DNA of 64,000 nucleotides from an uncultured Cohaesibacter sp. (GTDB lineage: Bacteria > Pseudomonadota > Alphaproteobacteria > Rhizobiales > Cohaesibacteraceae), in contig NZ_OY759857.1 of the NCBI RefSeq assembly GCF_963662805.1, positions 62,001-126,000 of the forward strand. The letters run 5' to 3'. Below are positions 43,723 through 52,694 of this stretch, piece by piece. Positions within the stretch are counted from its first letter, which is position 1. Every line of letters begins with the position of its first letter. The notes under the pieces are model-generated. The model searched no databases. It had not been told where the DNA came from and worked only from the letters and a program-made list of their open reading frames with translations. Both the position numbers and the translations under genes were made by a program.

Positions 43723-45276
43723 ATGATTGCAACTCTTGGATTGAACCAAATTCTCGACGACCTTCCCAACCGGTTTCGCGGTCCCGGCGGTGTGGCCGGG
43801 GTCGTGAAGGATGGCGAGGTCATCGCGGCACGCGCCTGGGGCTACTCGGATCTTGCATCTCGCCGAAAAATGACGGTCGGAACCCGGTTGCCGATCTGCT
43901 CCATTTCCAAGCAATTCACCTGCGCGGTGCTGCTGCATCACTTCGACGACTTCGCGCCGCTCAATGCACGCCTGCCGGAGCTACTGCCCCATTTTGAGGG
44001 CGATCTGCCGACCGTCGAACAGCTTTGCCACAACCAGTCGGGCTTGCGTGACTATTGGGCCCTGACGATCCTGCAGGGGGCAAAGGCCGAGCAGACCTTC
44101 GCGCGGGATGATGCTTTCCTGATGTTCGACAGGATGAAGACAACCCATTTCGACCCCGGTACCAGCTATTCCTATTGCAACGCCAATTTCCGCCTTGTGG
44201 GGGAACTGATCGAAAGGGAAATAGGCCGGTCACTGCAGGGGCTCCTGAGTGAAACCATCTGGGGGCCTGCTGGCATGAAAACCGCCGCACTCCTCCCCGA
44301 CAGTCGTGTGCCCGCAGACGGTGTCATCGGCTATGAGGGCAGCGAGCAGAGCGGCTACATGCCCGCAGACAATGGCATCTACTGGTTCGGCGATGCAGGC
44401 ATTTCCGCGTCCCTCGAAGACATGCTTGCCTATGAAAGCTGGATCGACGCCGAGCGCAACAATCCCGACGGCCTCTACAATCGCATTTCCGCCGAGCCGA
44501 CCTTCAAGGACGGCACGCCCGCACGTTATGGCTATGGTCTGGCGCATATAGAGGTGGCAGGCCGCAAGGTGACCGGCCATGCCGGTGCTCTACGCGGTTT
44601 TCGGGCCTTCCGCATGCATTGTGCGTCCGAACGTCTGTCTGTGGTGGTCCTTCTCAACCATGAGGGCAGCGCCTATGGAGCTGCTGAAGCCCTGTTCCAC
44701 GCAGCCATCGGCCATGTAGCCCCCGCACCAATAGCAATGCCAGATGGTTGGGAAGGACAGTGGCTTTGCCCTGAGACCAATCTTCTATCGGCTATCGAGA
44801 CCGGCAAGACAGACGGACATCTTCACTTTGCGACCGGTGGCGATCCCCTTCATGCGGCTGATGATGGCACCCTGACGGGCGCGAATGTCACCTTGAGCCG
44901 GGACGGGGATACAATGGTCATGGCGAGGAAAGACGAAAATCTGGTCTCCAGACTGGTGCCCCTGCCAAAATCGCCGATCACCCCTTCAGAAGAGTTCGCT
45001 GGTCGCTACTACTCGGATGAACTCGATGCCACCTTCACAATTGTCGCAGAAGGAGGCGGGCTCTATGCGGTTTGCGAAGGCGTTCTGGGCGCAGGCATCA
45101 TGGAGCGGGTCCACCCGGTTGGCCCTGATGCCTGGATCTTCGTCACCCGTCGCTCCATGGATGCGCCTGCGCCGGGGGACTGGACGATCACGGCGAAGCG
45201 CGGCTTTGATGGTAAAATCGAGGGGCTTGTGCTCGGCTGCTGGTTGGCCCGCAAGATCTGCTATCGCCGCCTCTAA
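43723..45276 (+). CDS. dap: D-aminopeptidase, beta-lactamase-fold serine hydrolase
   Basis: A 517-residue penicillin-recognising hydrolase matching the Ochrobactrum-type D-aminopeptidase in length (about 520) and layout: an N-terminal catalytic domain plus two small C-terminal beta domains. SxxK is Ser60-Ile-Ser-Lys63 (ICSISKQF), the Tyr-x-Asn is in YSYCNANF, and HAGALRG replaces the KTG triad as in DAP. It releases N-terminal D-residues from short peptides. No signal peptide is seen, so it is cytosolic and would act on imported peptides. It converges on the dipeptide-type ABC transporter. Confidence 0.88.
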   Translation: MIATLGLNQILDDLPNRFRGPGGVAGVVKDGEVIAARAWGYSDLASRRKMTVGTRLPICSISKQFTCAVLLHHFDDFAPLNARLPELLPHFEGDLPTVEQLCHNQSGLRDYWALTILQGAKAEQTFARDDAFLMFDRMKTTHFDPGTSYSYCNANFRLVGELIEREIGRSLQGLLSETIWGPAGMKTAALLPDSRVPADGVIGYEGSEQSGYMPADNGIYWFGDAGISASLEDMLAYESWIDAERNNPDGLYNRISAEPTFKDGTPARYGYGLAHIEVAGRKVTGHAGALRGFRAFRMHCASERLSVVVLLNHEGSAYGAAEALFHAAIGHVAPAPIAMPDGWEGQWLCPETNLLSAIETGKTDGHLHFATGGDPLHAADDGTLTGANVTLSRDGDTMVMARKDENLVSRLVPLPKSPITPSEEFAGRYYSDELDATFTIVAEGGGLYAVCEGVLGAGIMERVHPVGPDAWIFVTRRSMDAPAPGDWTITAKRGFDGKIEGLVLGCWLARKICYRRL

Positions 45277-45302
45277 AGCGCCCCTCGATCAGCAGGCATC
45301 AA

Positions 45303-45336
45303 AAAACCCGCAGCATGCAAATGCTGCGGGTTTTCT
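45303..45336. terminator. bidirectional intrinsic terminator
   Basis: AAAACCCGCAGCAT / ATGCTGCGGGTTTT with a 4-base loop, giving T runs on both strands. It separates the convergent D-aminopeptidase and binding-protein genes. Confidence 0.92.
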
Positions 45337-45431
45337 ATTGGCTGTGGCCTGATGCTGGTTGGCCCAATCTTGCTGGGGCTTGTAGGCCAGTGGCATCCCC
45401 ATCAATTGACGGGAATGCCTTCTGCTACAGA

Positions 45432-46949
45432 TTATTCTGCGGTTTTTACTGTGTCTTCAAGGAAGAAGCGGCCCAGAGGGTTCTGGTCGAAATTCTCGAC
45501 GCCCTTGCGGCTCACGTTGATGAACGGGCTGTAGAACAGGTCGACCCAGTGCGCATCGGCCTTGGCCAGTTTCTGGATTTCGAAATACATGGCTTCGCGA
45601 TTGGCCGGATCCAGCTCAAGACGCGCATCGGCGACCAGCTGTTTGACCGTTTCGTTGTTGTAGCGGGTCATGTAGTTCATGTTGACATCATGGCCTACAA
45701 CGAAGGTGGTTTTCTGGTCGGGGTCCAGAATGTCGTTCGTCCAATACATCATCGACAGATCATAGTCGCCATCCACCAGCATGTCCCAGGTCTGGCTGGG
45801 GTCCATTTTGGTCAGATTGACGGTGATGCCGATTTCGCCCAGCTGCTGCTGGATCAGAACGGCGACCTGCTCGTCAACTTCGTTGCCGGCATTGACCAGA
45901 TAGTCAAGGGAGATGCCATCAACACCGGCTTCAGCCAGTTCGGCCTTTGCCTTTTCGAGATCGAAATCACGGGCACCATTGTCATCGCTGTGATAGAGCG
46001 CGCCGGCCGGAATGAAGCTGTTGGCGACGGTGCCCTGACCGAAGGTGACGGCATCAACGATGGCTTTCTTGTCAATGGCATAGTCGATGGCTGCACGGAC
46101 ATGAACATTGTTCAGTGGCTCATGGTCGTGGTTCATCAGCAGGTGATCTTCACGGGTCGACGGCTCGATGTGAAGGGTCAGATTCTCATCAGCCTTGAGT
46201 TCTTCCACGCGAGAGAAGGGAACATAGATGGCGGCATCGAGCTCACCGGACTGCACGCTGAGCATGCGGGTGTTATCGTCCGGCATGGAAATCCATTCGA
46301 CGCCATCGAGGCTCACGTTGCCAGCCTGCCAGAATTCCGGGTTCTTGGCGAGGATGACACGATCACCACGCAGCCAGTCCTTGACGACAAAGGCTCCGGA
46401 CGCGACAGGGTTCTGAGCATAGGCTTCCTGACCCATTTCTTCGAAACCGGCCTTCGAGATCACAGAAGTCGCAGGCATGGCGAGGGTGGAGAGGAACGGA
46501 GCGGACTGCTCGGACAGGGTGATGACCAGAGTTTTGGCATCCGGCGTCTGCATGTCGCTGATGATCTTGTAGCTGTCGGACCACAGCGAAAGCTCACTGT
46601 CCCGAACGCGTTCGAGAGAGAATTTTGCATCCTCGGAGGTGATGGCAGAGCCGTCGGAGAATTTGGCATCACGCAGATGGAAGGTGTAGGTCAGGCCATC
46701 GGAGGAGATGTCCCAGCTTTCTGCAAGACCGGGCACCAGCTTGGCACCGGATTTGTCGACGCGGACCAGCACGTCATAGACGTTCATGAAAACCCAGAAA
46801 TCGATGTTCTGAGCGGTGTTGATGGGATCGAAGGTGCTGGAATCCTCGCGACGACCAATGGAAAGCACACCTGCGGCTTCCGCCACAGTCATCGCCCCCA
46901 TTACAAGGGTCATTGCAAGAAGTCCCACACGGGAGAATTTTCTGAGCAT
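45432..46949 (-). CDS. peptide-type ABC transporter substrate-binding protein
   Basis: A 505-residue periplasmic receptor of the DppA/OppA family (SBP_bac_5). Signal peptide KFSRVGLLAMTLVMGAMTVA, then STFDPINTAQNIDFWVF, DGLTYTFHLRDAKFSDGS, and the C-terminal DYDLSMMYWTNDILDPDQ. Members bind di- or oligopeptides, and also nickel, opines or glutathione. Here the operon includes proline iminopeptidase and a LuxR solo, so a peptide or a host-derived amide is likely. Last gene of the unit. Confidence 0.9.
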   Translation of the reverse strand: MLRKFSRVGLLAMTLVMGAMTVAEAAGVLSIGRREDSSTFDPINTAQNIDFWVFMNVYDVLVRVDKSGAKLVPGLAESWDISSDGLTYTFHLRDAKFSDGSAITSEDAKFSLERVRDSELSLWSDSYKIISDMQTPDAKTLVITLSEQSAPFLSTLAMPATSVISKAGFEEMGQEAYAQNPVASGAFVVKDWLRGDRVILAKNPEFWQAGNVSLDGVEWISMPDDNTRMLSVQSGELDAAIYVPFSRVEELKADENLTLHIEPSTREDHLLMNHDHEPLNNVHVRAAIDYAIDKKAIVDAVTFGQGTVANSFIPAGALYHSDDNGARDFDLEKAKAELAEAGVDGISLDYLVNAGNEVDEQVAVLIQQQLGEIGITVNLTKMDPSQTWDMLVDGDYDLSMMYWTNDILDPDQKTTFVVGHDVNMNYMTRYNNETVKQLVADARLELDPANREAMYFEIQKLAKADAHWVDLFYSPFINVSRKGVENFDQNPLGRFFLEDTVKTAE

Positions 46950-46995
46950 TGGATTTGTGTTCCTTCTGTTGTGTGATTTTTCTTATTCATTTGCC

Positions 46996-48660
46996 CTATG
47001 TTGCGAGGGCGGCCTTGTTGTTTCCAATCGGCTTGTCGGGATCGATATTGGGGATCGCGGCGAGCAGGTTGGCGGTATAATCCTGTTCGGGATTGTCGAA
47101 GACGTCTTTGGTTTTGCCCGCCTCGACAATCTGTCCGTGGTGCATGACGATCACGCTCTCACAGAGTTCGCGCACAATGGCGAGGTCGTGGGCAATGAAG
47201 ATAATGGTCAGTCCCATTTTCTCCCGCAGCTCCTTGAACAGCGAGATGATCTGGGCCTGAATGGTCACATCGAGCGCGGCAACGCATTCATCCGCGATGA
47301 CGGCCTTGGGATTGACCGCGAGGGCACGGGCAATGCCAACGCGCTGACACTGGCCACCAGACAGGCTCTTGGGCCGTCTGGTGCGGAAGGTTGGGTCCAG
47401 ACCCACCAGTTCGAGCAATTCGTCGATGCGGTCACTGATGCGGCTCTTGTCGGTCTCGCCTTGCGTTTCGAGAACTTCACGCAAGGCCGTCTCCACTGTC
47501 ATGCGGGGATTTAGCGCATTGAACGGATCCTGAAAGACCATGGCCACTTCGCGGCGCAGCCGTTTGAGGGTCTGATCGCGTTTCAACGTCAGGGCCGATC
47601 CGTCATAGGCAATGTGGCCCGACGTGACGGGCGTCAGCCCGAGCATGGCGCGGGCCATGGTGCTCTTGCCCGATCCGCTTTCGCCCACGATGCCGACCGT
47701 ATCGCCCGGGAAAATCTGGCAACTCACACCGGCCAGCGCCCTGAAGGCATGTTTCGAGCTGAACCAGCCCTTGCTGGCGTTGAACTCGACCACCAGATCG
47801 TCAATCTCGAAGATCGGCTTGATGTGCGCACCCTTGGCGCCTTCTTCATCAAGACCTTCTCCGGCGATGTGGGCATCAAAGGACGGGTGGGAGGCAATCA
47901 GCGTCTTGGTGTAGCTGTGTTGTGGCGACGAAAGAAGCTTGCGCTTTTCCTCCATCTCCACGATCCGGCCTTCTCGCATCACGGCGATCCGGTCACAGGT
48001 TTGCGCCACCACTCCAAGGTCATGGGTGATGAGAATGATGGACAGGCCGCGCTTGTCGCGCAACTCCACCAGCAGCTCAAGGATTTGCGCCTGAACGGTT
48101 ACATCGAGAGCAGTGGTCGGCTCGTCGGCAATGAGAATTTCCGGCTCGCAGGAAAGGGCAATGGCAATCATGGCCCGCTGGCGCATGCCGCCGGAGAATT
48201 CGTGGGCAAAGCTTCTGAAGGCGCGCGCCGGATCGGGAAAGCCGACCTGCGTCAGCAATTCGATGGCCTGAGCCTTTGCGGTTTCCTTGCTGTAGGACCC
48301 GTGACGGAAAAGCCCTTCACAGATCTGGTCGCCAATGCGCATGACCGGGTCAAGATGGCTCGTCGGGTTCTGGAAGATCATGCCGATGCGCCGACCCCGG
48401 ACATCCATCATGGCCTTTTCGCCAAGATCGAGCAGGGACTGTCCCTCAAGGCTGATCTCCCCTTCTGTGACTGACAGTCGGGTTGAGGGCAGCAGGCCGA
48501 TGATGGCCCGGCAAAGAAGGCTTTTGCCCGATCCGCTCTCGCCCACAAGTCCGAGGATTTCGGCTTCTCCGAGTTCGAACGTTACTTCTTCGAGCAGGGA
48601 ACGGCTCTCGGTCTTGTCCTGATAGACAACATGGAGATTGTTGACGGAGAGAAGGCTCAT
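46996..48660 (-). CDS. peptide ABC transporter fused double ATPase (DppD-DppF type)
   Basis: About 554 residues holding two complete ATPase domains. First: GESGSGKSLLCRA, FSGGMRQRAMIA, ILIADEPTTALDV. Second: GESGSGKSTMARA, LSGGQCQRVGIA, AVIADECVAALDV, where the usual DEPT reads DECV while the catalytic Glu stays. The C-terminal extension after each domain is the oligopeptide-type one. The start at 48660 overlaps the permease stop (ATGA) and follows GGGAGG. Drives the two-permease channel encoded upstream. Confidence 0.93.
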   Translation of the reverse strand: MSLLSVNNLHVVYQDKTESRSLLEEVTFELGEAEILGLVGESGSGKSLLCRAIIGLLPSTRLSVTEGEISLEGQSLLDLGEKAMMDVRGRRIGMIFQNPTSHLDPVMRIGDQICEGLFRHGSYSKETAKAQAIELLTQVGFPDPARAFRSFAHEFSGGMRQRAMIAIALSCEPEILIADEPTTALDVTVQAQILELLVELRDKRGLSIILITHDLGVVAQTCDRIAVMREGRIVEMEEKRKLLSSPQHSYTKTLIASHPSFDAHIAGEGLDEEGAKGAHIKPIFEIDDLVVEFNASKGWFSSKHAFRALAGVSCQIFPGDTVGIVGESGSGKSTMARAMLGLTPVTSGHIAYDGSALTLKRDQTLKRLRREVAMVFQDPFNALNPRMTVETALREVLETQGETDKSRISDRIDELLELVGLDPTFRTRRPKSLSGGQCQRVGIARALAVNPKAVIADECVAALDVTIQAQIISLFKELREKMGLTIIFIAHDLAIVRELCESVIVMHHGQIVEAGKTKDVFDNPEQDYTANLLAAIPNIDPDKPIGNNKAALAT

Positions 48661-49508
48661 ACTTCTGCCTCCCAAATCTCACCGAGTGCATCGCCCAGAA
48701 GCGAGAAGCCGAGTGCCAGACAGACAATGGAGAAGCCGGGGAAGAAGGTGATCCACCAGGCCTGAGTGATGAAGCCCTGACCTTCGGCAACCATGATGCC
48801 CCATTCCGCAGTGGGCGGTTGAACCCCGAGCCCCAGATAGCTGATGGCGGCACCATTCAAGAGGACCAGAATGACGTCGGACATGGCAAAGACAATCGAG
48901 CCGGTCAGCGCGTTGGGAAGCAGATGGCGGAACATGATCCGGAGCCTCGAATAGCCCAGACTCTGCGCCGCGACGGCAAAGTCCGCCGTCTTCAGAACAA
49001 GGATCTGCGCCCGCACCAGACGCGCGTAGCTGACCCAGCCGACGAGCGCCATGGCGATGTAGAAGCTTGCAAGACCCGGCCCCAGAATGGTGATGATCGA
49101 GAGCATCAGGACGAGGAACGGGAAGGCCAGCACGATGTCGATGATGCGCATCAGGATCGTATCGGCGATGCCGCCAAGAAAACCCGCAACCGTGCCAAGA
49201 AAGGTGCCGATGATCATCGGGAACATCACACCGAACAGGGCAATCTGAAGATCGACCCGTGCGCCCCAGATGACGCGCGAGAGAACATCGCGACCGAAAT
49301 TGTCCGTGCCGAACGGATGCAGCAGGGAAGGGGGCTGCAGGCGGGCTGCCGCATCATGGGTGATCGGGTCGAATGGCGCCACAACCGGTGCCAACAGGGC
49401 GGCGAGGATGAAGAAGGCAAGAATGCCAAGACCAAGGGTCAGGGTCGCATTGCTGCTCAACATGGCGCGCCAGTTCGGACGGGGAATGAGGGTACTGGTT
49501 TGCGCCAT
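48657..49508 (-). CDS. peptide ABC transporter permease (DppC-like)
   Basis: A 283-residue inner-membrane permease. N-terminal cytoplasmic part and first span, then HPFGTDNFGRDVLSRVIWGARV, the DppC/OppC signature, and the EAA loop AAQSLGYSRLRIMFRHLLPN. It overlaps the DppB-type gene by one base and the ATPase gene by four, so the unit is tightly coupled. Confidence 0.93.
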   Translation of the reverse strand: MAQTSTLIPRPNWRAMLSSNATLTLGLGILAFFILAALLAPVVAPFDPITHDAAARLQPPSLLHPFGTDNFGRDVLSRVIWGARVDLQIALFGVMFPMIIGTFLGTVAGFLGGIADTILMRIIDIVLAFPFLVLMLSIITILGPGLASFYIAMALVGWVSYARLVRAQILVLKTADFAVAAQSLGYSRLRIMFRHLLPNALTGSIVFAMSDVILVLLNGAAISYLGLGVQPPTAEWGIMVAEGQGFITQAWWITFFPGFSIVCLALGFSLLGDALGEIWEAEV

Positions 49509-50449
49509 CAGAATTTCACTCTTGGGTCAAGGGCTACGGTCAATATGTCGGCGAGGAAATTGATCAAGAGGGTCGCGACAGCAAACACCATGGCAACGCC
49601 CTGAACCACCATATAGTCGCGGGTGAAGATGCCGCGGATCAGCAGCTGTCCCATGCCCGGCAGCGCAAAGACGCTCTCCACCACTACGGTCCCGCCGATC
49701 AGCCAGCCGATGTTGACGGCGAGGAGATTGATGGTGGGCACCAGCGCGTTGGGCACCACATGTCGCCAGAACACCTGATTTTCCGAAATGCCTCGCGCAC
49801 GGGCGGCGGTCGCTATGTCCGAACTCAGCCCTGCGATCATGGCAGAGCGCAGGCTTCGGGTGATCACCGCAGACAGCGACAGCGCCACGGTCAGCGACGG
49901 CAGGACGAGATGGAGCGCCTTCTCGGAGAAGGTCTTGCCATATCCGGAAACCGGCAGCCAATCGAGATTGACCGCAAAGAAGATGATCAGCATCACCCCG
50001 AGCCAGAACTGCGGGAAACCGAGCCCGGCGGTCACCATGATGCGGGCGGCATGATCGGGCCACTTGCCCTGTTTACGCGCCGAGAGAGCGGCCAGCGGAA
50101 CCGCAATGAGCAACGATAGCAGAACCGCGCAGAACACCAGCATCAAGGTGGGTTCGATGCGCGTGGCAATCAGCTTCAGAACGTCGATCTTGTAGAGCGT
50201 CGAGCGCCCCATTTCGCCATGAACCAGATTTTTGAGGAAATAGAAATACTGGGTGATCATGGGCTCATCGAGACCATATTGCTCGCGGATCTTGGCGAGC
50301 GCAGTCGGGGTCGAGCGCGCACCAAGCAGCACCCGTGCAGGATCGCCGGGGATGAGACGAACAAGGACGAACGTGACCACCGAGATGCCAAACATCACCG
50401 GCAACAGCTGGAACGGACGGAACAGGACAAAGCGATAGCGGTTCAGCAT
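49508..50449 (-). CDS. peptide ABC transporter permease (DppB-like)
   Basis: A 313-residue inner-membrane permease: FGISVVTFVLVRLIPGDPAR at the N terminus, EQYGLDEPMITQY, and the EAA loop ATAARARGISENQVFWRHVVPN, ending with LADILTVALDPRVKF. Standard DppB length and order. It starts just after the proline iminopeptidase gene stops (3 bases), suggesting one transcript. Confidence 0.93.
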   Translation of the reverse strand: MLNRYRFVLFRPFQLLPVMFGISVVTFVLVRLIPGDPARVLLGARSTPTALAKIREQYGLDEPMITQYFYFLKNLVHGEMGRSTLYKIDVLKLIATRIEPTLMLVFCAVLLSLLIAVPLAALSARKQGKWPDHAARIMVTAGLGFPQFWLGVMLIIFFAVNLDWLPVSGYGKTFSEKALHLVLPSLTVALSLSAVITRSLRSAMIAGLSSDIATAARARGISENQVFWRHVVPNALVPTINLLAVNIGWLIGGTVVVESVFALPGMGQLLIRGIFTRDYMVVQGVAMVFAVATLLINFLADILTVALDPRVKF

Positions 50450-50452
50450 GCA

Positions 50453-51358
50453 CTACTCGCTATCATATTTTGCCAGAAAGGCTTCAACGACGGCCATACA
50501 ATCTTCTTTTTCTTCTACATGGGGCATGTGGCTTGAGTTGGGAAAGACGTGAGCGACCACATCAGGAATATTGTCCCAAAACGGCTGCAAGCATTCGGTG
50601 GTTGCTTCGTCATAGGCACCGCGAAAAGCCAAAGTTGGCGCTTTCACCATGTGGAGGCGGTCGATGATCGACCAGTCCTTCATGGTGCCAATGACATGAA
50701 ATTCGGTTGGCCCGTTCATGGTGTGATAGACGGTCGGGTCTTCATCCATGGCGTCGAATGTCCGCTGCACTTCCACGGGACGTGGTTTCGTGCGGCAGAC
50801 ATGGCGATCATAAAAGGCCTCGGTGGCTGCTTTATAATCCGGATGATCGATCGTGCCAGCCTTTTCGTGCAGATCCAGCGTGTCTTGCACATCTTGTGGC
50901 AATTGGGCACGAAGATCTGCCGCGCCTTTCAGCCAGATTTGCATGTTGCAAGGAGAGTTGGCCAGCACCAGCGCCTTTAGGCCTTCCGGCTGTCGCACCG
51001 CATGTTCAGAACCGAGCATGCCGCCCCAACTCTGACCGAGATAGGCATAGCGATCCTGAATGCCCAGATGCTTCAGCAGCGCGTCCAATTCGCCTAAAAA
51101 AAAGGCAACTGTCCAAAAATCAGCCCCTTTGTCGCGAAGATGCGTCGACTTGCCGTTGCCGATCTGATCATAATGTATGACAGGGCGCCCCGTCTTTGCC
51201 AATTCCTTGAAGCTGTCGACATAGTCGTGCGTGCAGCCCGGTCCCCCATGGGCGACCACAAGGGGGAGCTTTTTTGAATCCAGAGAACCGGAGATCCGGT
51301 ACCAAGTCTTGTAGGTCTGATAAGGCGAATAACCTTCCTGAATCTCAAAATCTGCCAT
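50453..51358 (-). CDS. pip: proline iminopeptidase, alpha/beta hydrolase
   Basis: A 301-residue alpha/beta hydrolase of the proline iminopeptidase (peptidase S33) family. The oxyanion motif is VVAHGGPGCTHDY, the nucleophile elbow GQSWGGMLG, the acid GAYDEAT and the base His in SSHMPHVEE. The ATG at 51358 follows AAGGATGAG. It removes N-terminal proline from peptides; PipA-type members may act on plant-like amides. It lies 86 bases downstream of the luxR gene and 3 bases ahead of the DppB gene, so it bridges regulator and transporter. Confidence 0.9.
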   Translation of the reverse strand: MADFEIQEGYSPYQTYKTWYRISGSLDSKKLPLVVAHGGPGCTHDYVDSFKELAKTGRPVIHYDQIGNGKSTHLRDKGADFWTVAFFLGELDALLKHLGIQDRYAYLGQSWGGMLGSEHAVRQPEGLKALVLANSPCNMQIWLKGAADLRAQLPQDVQDTLDLHEKAGTIDHPDYKAATEAFYDRHVCRTKPRPVEVQRTFDAMDEDPTVYHTMNGPTEFHVIGTMKDWSIIDRLHMVKAPTLAFRGAYDEATTECLQPFWDNIPDVVAHVFPNSSHMPHVEEKEDCMAVVEAFLAKYDSE

Positions 51359-51444
51359 TTGAATCTCATCCTTTTGCTGAGATCCAATTCTAGGCAATCA
51401 GGTCATTCACCAATAGCTAATGATTCTTATAGGTTCTGCAGATT

Positions 51445-52209
51445 TCAGTTCACCGTTTCGAGCAGCTGATAATGCGCCGCGAGCACGAGGGCATGGAAAC
51501 GATTGCGAGCGCCCAGCTTTTTGGTCGCAGACGTCAGGTGCAGAGTGACGGTCGCAACAGAACGCCCCAGTTCATGGGCGATTTCCTTGGCAATCAAGCC
51601 CTTGGCACAGAGTTGCAGGCACTGGCGCTCCCGTGCCGTGAGTCTGACGTGGGGAGTATGAAAGGCCTGTTTGGGAAAGCCCTGCACGACAGCCTCATGA
51701 AAGACGTGCGCGAGGTAACCAACGGAAGACACGGCATTATTAAGATCATCAATGCTGAGCTTGGACGTGCTGATCGCGGTGAAGGTGGCCAAAGCCCCGC
51801 CTGCACCCCGGATGGGCACCGTGATGCCGTTTTCCATGCCGGTATCGCAGAGATAATCCACCACCGGCCGATGCCGCTGGCCGAGAATCCGGGACATGAT
51901 TGCACTTTGAGGGCCGCGATAGGTCCAGATGAAGGGACAGGACGTCACGCGCGAGGCATCCATGACCGGATCATGGGCGTAGTAGCTTTTGCCACACCAC
52001 AAATCGGTCATGTCGCTGGGCGTGTTCTGCATGGCATAGACCGTCGGGACGATGAATTCGCCCTCGTGGGTCAGCGGAACGGGAGAAAAATCATAACTCG
52101 AGGCATCAAAGCCCAGTGGGCGCAGGGCCTCTTGGGCAATATCCATTGCATCGCTGAGTGCGATCCCGGGAGAAAGCGCATTCACGACATCATGCTGCGG
52201 ACTACTCAT
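51445..52209 (-). CDS. LuxR-family solo regulator of the OryR/PipR type
   Basis: A 254-residue LuxR regulator: autoinducer-binding domain (about residues 15-170) and a C-terminal GerE helix-turn-helix (LTARERQCLQLCAKG, AKEIAHELGRSVATVTLHL). In the pocket, Asp80, Pro81 and Trp95 match TraR Asp70, Pro71 and Trp85 with a constant offset of 10. By the same ungapped alignment TraR Trp57 is Met67 and Tyr61 is Trp71, the substitution pair that marks LuxR solos of plant-associated bacteria (OryR, PsoR, PipR). There is no luxI in the window. Adjacent pip and peptide ABC genes complete the PipR-like setting. Confidence 0.88.
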   Translation of the reverse strand: MSSPQHDVVNALSPGIALSDAMDIAQEALRPLGFDASSYDFSPVPLTHEGEFIVPTVYAMQNTPSDMTDLWCGKSYYAHDPVMDASRVTSCPFIWTYRGPQSAIMSRILGQRHRPVVDYLCDTGMENGITVPIRGAGGALATFTAISTSKLSIDDLNNAVSSVGYLAHVFHEAVVQGFPKQAFHTPHVRLTARERQCLQLCAKGLIAKEIAHELGRSVATVTLHLTSATKKLGARNRFHALVLAAHYQLLETVN

Positions 52210-52694
52210 GGCGATCTCCTTTCTTGCTTGTTGGAGTCTGCTTTATGCAAATGCTGCGCCAATCGCCGCCCCGCTGTTCGTTGGGACAAGAGCATCAAAT
52301 GATCTTTGTAAGATAAAGTTGTCGGGTGGTCGCAGTGGTTGTTTGTCTGACTAAGAGTTCGTCCAAGATTTTCTTGTCTCGTTCTTCGCTCTTATGCGCC
52401 ATTTCCAATATTGAATGATCGAATGGCAACTGCAAATATGGTGTTTGTACCTCTTCGTAGGTCATCTTCTTGGCCGAAGTCGTTCTCCAGTTGACGTCAC
52501 TTCAGTTTTTTCTGGTGCACAATCCGTGAAAGCCGATGGTTCAACGAAGGTCTGGCCGTGAAAGACATTTGTGCCAGATACGCGTTAATGCTTAAATGCA
52601 CGCACGGTGCCGCGCCCACTGAGCGCTGTCCATAATCTCAGATCCGGGACGGACCGGGATGTCGAGAAAGCAATATCGCAGGAAGAGAAGATCC
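52210..52694. other. divergent promoter region, luxR to oxidoreductase
   Basis: 485 bases with no gene that I can support. It carries the promoters of the luxR gene and the plus-strand molybdopterin oxidoreductase. No clear palindrome of lux-box type was found. Confidence 0.4.

Noticed and set aside
45315..46976. A 553-codon frame antisense to the peptide-binding protein.
   Set aside because: It mirrors the codon structure of the real gene on the other strand and resembles no family.
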